From: Oscillospiraceae bacterium
GTDB lineage: Bacteria; Bacillota; Clostridia; Oscillospirales; Ruminococcaceae
Direction of reading: 5' to 3'
Length of the DNA stretch: 8,360 bases
Assembly: GCA_003508605.1 (NCBI GenBank)
Contig: DNUB01000030.1
Coordinates: 1 to 8,360 of the forward strand
Shown: positions 1 to 4,505 of the stretch, piece after piece
How the letters are laid out: the number at the start of each line of letters is the position of its first letter
How positions within the stretch are numbered: the first letter of the stretch is position 1
Notes under the pieces: generated by a model
Seen by the model: the letters and a program-made list of their open reading frames with translations, nothing else
The model's database searches: none
What the model was told of the DNA's origin: nothing
Made by a program: the position numbers and the translations under genes

Positions 1-44
1 CCCCGGATTTTTCATAAATTCAGGGCGTTGCCCCTCATTGAATC
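1..44 (+). repeat. Dispersed palindromic repeat, copy A (cut by window edge)
   Basis: This copy shares CGGATTTTTCATAAATT exactly with 3376-3392 (same strand) and with 6608-6624 (opposite strand). It is followed by an AGGGC..TGCCCC arm and TCATTGAATC. The matching left arm should lie just outside the window, because the other end of copy C (6591-6647) reads as its complement. It sits downstream of jag. It is a REP- or MITE-like intergenic element with no coding capacity. Confidence 0.7.
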
Positions 45-73
45 CGCAATTTTCACAAATTCTGCTGACTGCG

Positions 74-148
74 GACGCTTTCTGCGTCAAAGTATTTCTG
101 CGCTTTTTTGTCGTCGCCGTGCATTTAGCGAAATTGCACTAAATCGCT
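74..148. other. Intergenic region after jag with small and interleaved inverted repeats
   Basis: The 171 bases beyond the jag stop hold no credible gene. Visible structure: GACGC/GCGTC (74-78/84-88), and three mutually overlapping inverted pairs, GTGCA/TGCAC (119-123/135-139), ATTTAG/CTAAAT (123-128/139-144) and AGCGA/TCGCT (127-131/144-148). There is no clear U-tract, so this is not a convincing terminator for jag. The minus-strand cluster may continue out of the window, where mnmE commonly follows. Confidence 0.4.
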
Positions 149-171
149 TTGATTTCAGACAGCCCTTATTA

Positions 172-1122
172 TTAAAGCTCTATCTTTCCGTAAAGGCTGG
201 CGGATTTCTCCAGCTCGACGGTTTCCTCTGAATAATCGGAGGCTTCCGATACGGAGGCTTCCTTTCTTTTATACTCCCTTTCAAAGGAGGTGGAAAAGCC
301 GCTGCTTCTTCTGTATGAGCCTGTATCGAAGCTTCTGCTCTGTCTGCCTCCGTTATCCCGCCTGCCGCTTCTTCTGGGCTCGTTTGCGCTGATAACTACC
401 TTTCTGAAGGGCTCTTCGCCGATGGAACGGCTGCTTACGCCCTCCACCTCGGATACCTTGCTGTGGATAATGCGGCGTTCATAGGGGTTCATAGGCTCTA
501 AGGTTATTCTTCTGCCTGCCTTTAACACCTTTTTAGCAGTCTTAACGGCAAGAGCTTCAAGAGTCTCTCTTCTCTTTTCACGGTAGCCGCAGCAGTCTAC
601 GCTGAGCCTGCAATAGTTTTCTTCTCCTCTGTTGCCCGCCAAAATAGCAAGATATTGCAGAGAATCGAGAGTTTCTCCTCTTCTTCCGATAACCACGCCC
701 AAATTTTCGCCCTCGATGTCAAGAATCACCGTGTCGCCCTTTTTAACGGGAGTTATGGTGAAATTATCCAGACCCAAGCAGTTAAGAACCTGTGTCAAAT
801 ACCTTGTGGCTCTCTGTATCTTTGCGCAGGAAAGCGCAGGATCGTCCTCATCGGATTCAGGGGAGGCGGCACGGGGAGCAGGTTCTTCCTCCTTTTCCTC
901 CTCTTCGGAGGCTGTATTTCCGAAAACCTCCTTTAAATTGACCTCAACGGGATTCCAAACAGCATTGATCTTGTACTCTCCCTTAGTGCCGAACAGCTTT
1001 TTAACAGGCTGCTCCAATATGGTGATCTCTATCTCGTCACGGTCTGCGCCTTGCTCTTCAAACTCACGGTACGCCTGTTCCTTTGCGTCCTCCAAAAGCT
1101 TAGCGGTAAAAATTTTCTCCAT
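172..1122 (-). CDS. jag: Jag/KhpB RNA-binding protein (Jag-N, KH, R3H)
   Basis: A cytoplasmic RNA-binding protein of the Jag/KhpB/EloR family, 316 aa. In Firmicutes it partners KhpA and influences cell elongation and small-RNA/mRNA biology (family knowledge). Visible domains: a Jag N-terminal domain (about residues 1-55, with a KKLFG..G motif typical of the family); an acidic linker rich in E and D (72-95); a KH domain with the GxxG loop GRRG at 146-149 followed by ETLDSLQYL; and an R3H domain with R216-x3-H220 in NPYERRIIH. After the R3H domain is an unusual tail of about 65 residues (250-316), first R/S/G-rich and then acidic. A clean Shine-Dalgarno (GAAAGGA, 7 nt before ATG) fixes the start. 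It lies 76 nt after yidC on the same strand, its usual position. Identification is secure; the role of the tail is unknown. Confidence 0.95.
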   Translation of the reverse strand: MEKIFTAKLLEDAKEQAYREFEEQGADRDEIEITILEQPVKKLFGTKGEYKINAVWNPVEVNLKEVFGNTASEEEEKEEEPAPRAASPESDEDDPALSCAKIQRATRYLTQVLNCLGLDNFTITPVKKGDTVILDIEGENLGVVIGRRGETLDSLQYLAILAGNRGEENYCRLSVDCCGYREKRRETLEALAVKTAKKVLKAGRRITLEPMNPYERRIIHSKVSEVEGVSSRSIGEEPFRKVVISANEPRRSGRRDNGGRQSRSFDTGSYRRSSGFSTSFEREYKRKEASVSEASDYSEETVELEKSASLYGKIEL

Positions 1123-1198
1123 TTTGTATCCTTTCTGAACCGACGCTTCGGGCTATCCTCAAAAAGCTTCCGAAGGCTCGGTTTTTTCAAGCACGGTA

Positions 1199-2719
1199 TT
1201 ATTTTATCTTTTTATTCTTTTTTTGTTTGCTGTCATTTTCTAAAGCCTTTTTTTCCGATTGAGCGTTTTCACTGTCCGAATCCGAATCCTCGTCCTCTTC
1301 CTCTTCCAAAGGCGGCAGATCGGGGATATCTTCGTCGCCGTACTTTTCGGCGTCGGCTTTTCTCGCATCCTCCAGCTTTTTGCGCTGATATTCCTTAAGC
1401 TCCTTTGCGGTCATATCGGACATCTTTTTGGAAACTCGAACCTCGTTGCCCTCCTCGTCTATATCCACAACGGTTGCGGTTGCGGTAAGGGCGACGTTTT
1501 TCTTTTCAAGCTCCTTCCTTGCCTGCTCCTGAAGCTTTTCGGCAGGCCAGAACTTATAAATGATAATCGACTGCAAAATTCCGAAAACATAGCTCAGTGC
1601 CCAGTAAAAGCCTACTCCCGCAGGTACCTGAAATGCGATGTAGAAGGAGAAAAGGGGCATAAGATAAAGAGTGAACTTTGCACAGCCCTGCTGCTGCGCA
1701 GCCATTTCGGGGTTGGTCTTTTTCTGTATCATCTGGGTGATCACCATCTGCAGGACAGACATTACAAGAGAAAGAATAGGTATCAGAAGCAGCGGCATTT
1801 CAAAGCCGGGAGTTTCGCCTAAGTCAAGTCCGGCAAAGTGCATATTTCTGCTTAAATTGTCAAGTTTTGACAGTGTTTCTTCCGAAATCGGCACAGAGGA
1901 GAAGGCTTCCTTGTGGTTTGTGTATAAACGCAGTGCGGCAAGCTCCTGTCTCAGGGAAACAAATCTTGTCTGCATGGAAGCGGTAAGCTCCGACCTTATC
2001 TCATCGGACAGCCGGGAATCCTTTTTCGTAAGCTCCTTGACCGTTTCGTCGCTTAAGGTGGAAAGCTTTTTCCACTGCTCCTCGCTGAGGCTGTATGCGG
2101 ACATAACGTTTTCCTTGGTGTAGCTGATGGCGGCCTTTGCCTCTGCAATATCAAATTCCCTCTCGTCGGGAATATCCACCTTGGGCTGAAGCGCAGCTGT
2201 AGCCTTTGCCTCCTCCGTAAGGGAATCTATGTTTTCCTGAGTTCTTACCGTTATTGCATCGGGGTTGCTGATATATTCAAGGTAAACCTTTAAATCGTCC
2301 TCGTTGGACAGAAGAGTAAGGGCGTAATCCGCCTGCTTTGCGGTATTTACTATAGTGCTTACCGCATTGCTGTCTCCCCAATTCAAATGCTCCATATGAG
2401 TCATAGGCTTGTACACAACGTCAATGACGCCGAAAAGAATAAGGAAGGTGATAAGCATAGTGCCGCAGCCGCCCATGGGGTTGTAGCCCTCTTTTTGGAG
2501 ATTTGCCATCTCCTCCTGCATTTTTTCCTTATTGTTGCGGTATTTTGTTTGAATTTCCTTTACCTTCGGCATAAAAAGCTGGGATTTTGCCATATTTTTC
2601 TGCTGCTTTAAAGATAGGGGGAAGGTTGCCGCCTTAATGATAAGCGTAAATATAATGATCGCCCAGCCGAAATTATTCACCAGAAGATAACACAGCCACA
2701 TAATGTAGCCCAAGGGCAT
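1199..2719 (-). CDS. yidC: YidC/Oxa1/SpoIIIJ membrane protein insertase with large extracytoplasmic insertion
   Basis: Inserts and folds membrane proteins, alone or with SecYEG. From the ATG at 2719 it is 506 aa. Visible: TM1 (about 14-36, GWAIIIFTLIIK) with K29 where many homologues have the functional Arg; the cytoplasmic hairpin KQQKNMAKSQ through NPMGGC (38-85); TM2 (86-103); a long polar segment (about 104-305) where SpoIIIJ-type proteins have only a short loop; TM3 (309-331); and TM4/TM5 (348-390). The C-terminal tail (391-506) is highly charged, with an E/D/S stretch then a K-rich end, plausible for ribosome contact. No cleavable lipoprotein signal is seen. The ATG lacks a proper Shine-Dalgarno. 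The frame stays open for 10 more codons to an ATT at 2749-2747, 9 nt after AAAAGG, giving family-like residues (DFLYSILG), so the true start may be there (516 aa). It lies between yidD and jag as usual. Confidence 0.93.
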   Translation of the reverse strand: MPLGYIMWLCYLLVNNFGWAIIIFTLIIKAATFPLSLKQQKNMAKSQLFMPKVKEIQTKYRNNKEKMQEEMANLQKEGYNPMGGCGTMLITFLILFGVIDVVYKPMTHMEHLNWGDSNAVSTIVNTAKQADYALTLLSNEDDLKVYLEYISNPDAITVRTQENIDSLTEEAKATAALQPKVDIPDEREFDIAEAKAAISYTKENVMSAYSLSEEQWKKLSTLSDETVKELTKKDSRLSDEIRSELTASMQTRFVSLRQELAALRLYTNHKEAFSSVPISEETLSKLDNLSRNMHFAGLDLGETPGFEMPLLLIPILSLVMSVLQMVITQMIQKKTNPEMAAQQQGCAKFTLYLMPLFSFYIAFQVPAGVGFYWALSYVFGILQSIIIYKFWPAEKLQEQARKELEKKNVALTATATVVDIDEEGNEVRVSKKMSDMTAKELKEYQRKKLEDARKADAEKYGDEDIPDLPPLEEEEDEDSDSDSENAQSEKKALENDSKQKKNKKIK

Positions 2720-2749
2720 ACCTAAAATTGAGTATAAGAAGTCGATAAT

Positions 2750-2974
2750 AAATCACAACCTTTTCTGCACATTCTTTTCAACCGTTTCTTAGAACCGGTT
2801 CTTATTTCCGAAAACCTCAGAAAATCCCCCGGGCAAAAAGGAACACGGCACGCCGCCCGCTTCGTCAGTCCCTCTCGACGGGGAAAGCCCGCCTTCGCCG
2901 TTTTTTCCGTTTCTGCGTACTCCGTCCGTTTTTTCTTTTCACGGGATTTTTTGAGATTCCCTTCTGTTTTTCGT
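2750..2974. other. yidD-yidC intergenic gap with palindrome and short direct repeat
   Basis: About 225 bp separate the yidD stop from the probable yidC start, long for this operon. It contains the perfect 12-bp palindrome AGAACCGGTTCT (2791-2802) and a near-perfect 13-bp-period direct repeat, AACCGTTTCTT (2780-2790) and AACCGGTTCTT (2793-2803). A 98-codon Lys/Arg-rich open frame crosses it (3018 to 2722, minus), but it overlaps the yidD end and has no family signature. I see no promoter of good quality. Confidence 0.45.
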
Positions 2975-3262
2975 TTATTTTCTCTTATTTTTTCCGAATT
3001 TTGAAAATATTCCAACAATGCGCCGTTTCAGAGAGCGAAAAAAATAAAATTCCTCCGGCACGGGATCCCACCCGCCGGCAGAATAGGGATTGCATCTGCA
3101 GATTCTCCAAAATGCCAAAAAGCCGCCCTTGACCGCACCAAAACGGCTGACAGCAGTAAGCGCATACTGTGAGCAGCTTGGAGTAAAGCGGCAGGAACGC
3201 GGCAATCTTTCCGATAATGTTATCCTATAAAGTTTTATAAGCCCGATTAAAATGTATTTCAT
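2975..3262 (-). CDS. yidD: YidD, membrane protein insertion efficiency factor
   Basis: A small membrane-associated protein that assists YidC-dependent insertion (family knowledge). From the ATG at 3262 it is 95 aa. It carries the full family signature: an N-terminal hydrophobic/amphipathic helix (MKYILIGLIKLYR), SCRFTPSCSQYA (23-34), GAVKGGFLAFWR (42-53), then CRCNPYSAGGWDPVP (55-69). The cysteines C24, C30, C55 and C57 are all present. A basic tail (KRRIVGIFSKFGKNKRK) ends it. Start choice: homologues begin at a position equivalent to this ATG, although no strong Shine-Dalgarno precedes it. In-frame ATG (3295) and TTG (3304) codons would add 11-14 residues unlike the family. A GAGGA motif serves a 5-codon leader (ATG at 3282) whose TAA sits one base before the yidD ATG, so coupling is possible. 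It lies between rnpA and yidC, the usual order. Confidence 0.93.
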   Translation of the reverse strand: MKYILIGLIKLYRITLSERLPRSCRFTPSCSQYALTAVSRFGAVKGGFLAFWRICRCNPYSAGGWDPVPEEFYFFRSLKRRIVGIFSKFGKNKRK

Positions 3263-3309
3263 ATTATAAAAGTATAAACATAGGACGGTCCTCATCTGCT
3301 GCAATTATT

Positions 3310-3328
3310 GCCCGCAGCGCAGGCGGGC
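3310..3328 (-). other. GC-rich hairpin upstream of yidD
   Basis: GCCCGC (3310-3315) and GCGGGC (3323-3328) form a 6-bp GC stem with a 7-nt loop, about 50 nt upstream of the yidD start. On the transcribed strand it is followed by AATAATTG rather than a U-run, so it looks like a leader structure or RNA-processing/stability hairpin rather than a terminator. Confidence 0.35.
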
Positions 3329-3343
3329 GGCGGGAAGCCTTCG

Positions 3344-3378
3344 GAAAAAACGAAACCCCGAGGAGCTTACTCCCTCGG
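3344..3378 (-). terminator. Terminator-like hairpin between rnpA and yidD
   Basis: Reading the minus strand, CCGAGG...CCTCGG (3378-3373 with 3363-3358) forms a stem with possible extra inner pairs. It is followed by GGTTTCGTTTTTT, an interrupted U-rich run. Its position downstream of rnpA suggests partial termination or attenuation between rpmH-rnpA and yidD-yidC-jag. The first stem arm lies directly beside repeat copy B, which apparently lost its own arm there. Confidence 0.45.
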
Positions 3379-3411
3379 ATTTTTCATAAATTAGGGTACT
3401 GCCCCTCATTA
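3371..3411 (+). repeat. Dispersed palindromic repeat, copy B
   Basis: Contains the invariant CGGATTTTTCATAAATT (3376-3392) followed by AGGGTACTGCCCCTCATTAAAT, matching copies A and C. The left arm is divergent: the expected GGGGCAGTGCCC is replaced by the terminator-like CCCGAGG/CCTCGG hairpin. It lies between rnpA and yidD. Confidence 0.65.
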
Positions 3412-3487
3412 AATACGAGCAAACTGCCTTTTGTGCCAAATGCAGATCCCGAAGCTTCGGCAAACGGGGACTCACGCAGAATTGCGT

Positions 3488-3853
3488 TCAATTATCGTTA
3501 GCTTTTGTTATTTCTTCCGTTATCTTTTTTTTCATAATTTCGTAAAGCTTATTAGATTTCATGTAGGGCGTTTTCCCTCTTGCAACAAGTATAAAATCAT
3601 ACCGCTTGTCCGCCGCCGCTCTGAGCTGCGGCTCAAGGATCCGAAAGGCTTCTCTTAAAACCCTTCTTGCACGGCTTCTTTTAACGGCGTTGCCGATTTT
3701 TTTCGAGGTGACTATTCCTAAGCGGTTGACCCGCCTTTTGTTAGGTCTGAGGTAGCATACAAATGCGCTGTTGACGATACTTTTGCCCTTTTTAAAAAGA
3801 TAGCGAAATTCCCTGTCCTTTTTTACGCTTACATATTTTTTTGACAGATCCAC
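3488..3853 (-). CDS. rnpA: Ribonuclease P protein component
   Basis: The protein subunit of RNase P, which binds the catalytic RNA and pre-tRNA leaders to mature tRNA 5' ends. 121 aa, normal for the family, strongly basic. Visible: the N-terminal KKDREFRYLFKKGKS segment (11-25) and the RNR helix GNAVKRSRARRVLREAFR (54-71), in which the usual RNR motif reads R59-S60-R61, an Asn-to-Ser change. This is followed by a KRYDFILVARG strand (83-93), standard for the fold. The start is GTG (3853-3851), 5 nt after the rpmH stop. No Shine-Dalgarno is visible between them, so expression probably depends on coupling to rpmH translation. It precedes yidD after 225 bp carrying a terminator-like hairpin. Identification is very secure; the start is slightly less so. 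Confidence 0.95.
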   Translation of the reverse strand: MDLSKKYVSVKKDREFRYLFKKGKSIVNSAFVCYLRPNKRRVNRLGIVTSKKIGNAVKRSRARRVLREAFRILEPQLRAAADKRYDFILVARGKTPYMKSNKLYEIMKKKITEEITKANDN

Positions 3854-3858
3854 GGAGC

Positions 3859-3993
3859 TTAGTGAGAAAGCTTAGCTCTGCCCTTTGCGCGTCTGCGGGC
3901 AAGAACCTTTCTGCCGTTAGAGGTGGACATTCTTTTTCTGAAGCCGTGCTCCATCTTTCTCTGACGCTTTTTAGGCTGATATGTTCTTTTCAT
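3859..3993 (-). CDS. rpmH: 50S ribosomal protein L34
   Basis: A structural protein of the large ribosomal subunit, 44 aa, typical size. The whole chain matches the family: [20 protein letters not shown] at the start, then [22 protein letters not shown], extremely Arg/Lys-rich. The ATG at 3993 has a good Shine-Dalgarno (GGAAAGGA, 9-nt spacing). An open frame continues upstream to 4074 but adds no L34-like residues and covers the leader repeats. First gene of the minus-strand cluster, 5 nt from rnpA, behind a perfect consensus promoter at 4132-4104. Confidence 0.97.
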   Translation of the reverse strand: MKRTYQPKKRQRKMEHGFRKRMSTSNGRKVLARRRAKGRAKLSH

Positions 3994-4017
3994 TTCAATC
4001 AATCCTTTCCAATCAGT

Positions 4018-4067
4018 GTAGTGTGTTTTTGTAATGTGTTTTTGCAGTGTGTATTGCAGTGTTTTTT
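4018..4067 (-). repeat. Four tandem 12-13 bp repeats in the rpmH leader
   Basis: Units on the plus strand at 4018-4030, 4031-4043, 4044-4055 and 4056-4067 follow G(T/C)A(G/A)TGTGTTTTT with small changes. On the transcript they give A-rich, CA-containing, poorly structured RNA just upstream of the rpmH ribosome binding site. A short stem, CCGCA/TGCGG (4069-4073/4088-4092), lies on the 5' side. Function unknown. Confidence 0.6.
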
Positions 4068-4103
4068 GCCGCAAAATACCCGATCTCTGCGGATAGCTTT
4101 ACT

Positions 4104-4132
4104 ATTATATCGCATTTGCGGCGGGGTGTCAA
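4104..4132 (-). promoter_or_regulatory. Consensus sigma-A promoter for rpmH-rnpA
   Basis: On the minus strand, TTGACA (4132-4127), a 17-bp spacer, then TATAAT (4109-4104): a perfect match to the vegetative consensus. The start of transcription is predicted near 4097, giving a leader of about 100 nt before rpmH. Confidence 0.9.
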
Positions 4133-4308
4133 GGGCTTTTTGCAATTTTTTAAAGGGCGAGGGTTAAAAAGAGCTCATGATTTCTTTACAATTTGTATTA
4201 TTGACTTGGATATATACCTCTCGACGATTTTACCAAGCGGCTTTTTCTCCCGAATTATGCCTTATCCGTTGACAATTTTTACAAATATCATATTTTTCTC
4301 TATTCCGC

Positions 4309-4337
4309 TTGACAAAAATGGGTTATTATAGTATGAT
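4309..4337 (+). promoter_or_regulatory. Near-consensus sigma-A promoter for the bactofilin-HD unit
   Basis: TTGACA (4309-4314), a 17-bp spacer, then TATGAT (4332-4337). Predicted transcription start is near 4344, leaving an unusually long leader of about 160 nt before the ATG at 4506. Confidence 0.85.
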
Positions 4338-4378
4338 AAGTGTATGTATTTATAGGTATTTTTGTATTAAAGCTTGAA

Positions 4379-4441
4379 TGTTCTTATTGTTGAAAAAAAT
4401 GAACAAATGTTGGCTTGGAGCATTTGAGGCTTGTTGTTCAT
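4379..4441 (+). promoter_or_regulatory. Possible alternative hairpins in the bactofilin leader
   Basis: ATGAACAA (4399-4406) is a perfect inverted repeat with TTGTTCAT (4434-4441). An inner ATG/CAT pairing could extend it with a bulge. The same GAACA (4401-4405) can instead pair with TGTTC (4379-4383), making two mutually exclusive structures. No U-run follows the hairpin, so it is not a classic terminator or attenuator. I recognise no known riboswitch class. Confidence 0.35.
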
Positions 4442-4505
4442 AATCGGAACTAAATATGAATTTCGATATGCAATCTGCAATTTCTAAATGAAAGGACCGT
4501 TTAAA

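Larger units (their letters stand above)
4141..4487. other. Intergenic region between divergent rpmH and bactofilin units
   Basis: No gene is credible in this AT-rich stretch; open frames here are short and without ribosome sites. It holds the bactofilin promoter (4309-4337), a possible weaker promoter (TTGACA 4269-4274, 16 bp, TATTTT 4291-4296), and a hairpin in the leader. I searched by eye for DnaA boxes (TTATNCACA) and found none convincing, so there is no sign that this is oriC. Confidence 0.6.

Noticed and set aside
2722..3018. 98-codon Lys/Arg-rich open frame on the minus strand between yidD and yidC
   Set aside because: It overlaps the yidD end by 44 nt, has no family motif, and its composition follows from A/C-rich non-coding sequence. 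The AAAAGG within it is better used as the yidC ribosome site.
4263..4274. Possible DnaA box TTATCCGTT near rpmH
   Set aside because: Only the TTATCC half matches TTATNCACA and no further boxes are seen, so it is not evidence of an origin.
4488..4505. Upstream in-frame ATG of the bactofilin gene
   Set aside because: The Shine-Dalgarno AAAGGA lies just after this ATG and correctly serves the ATG at 4506; nothing precedes 4488.
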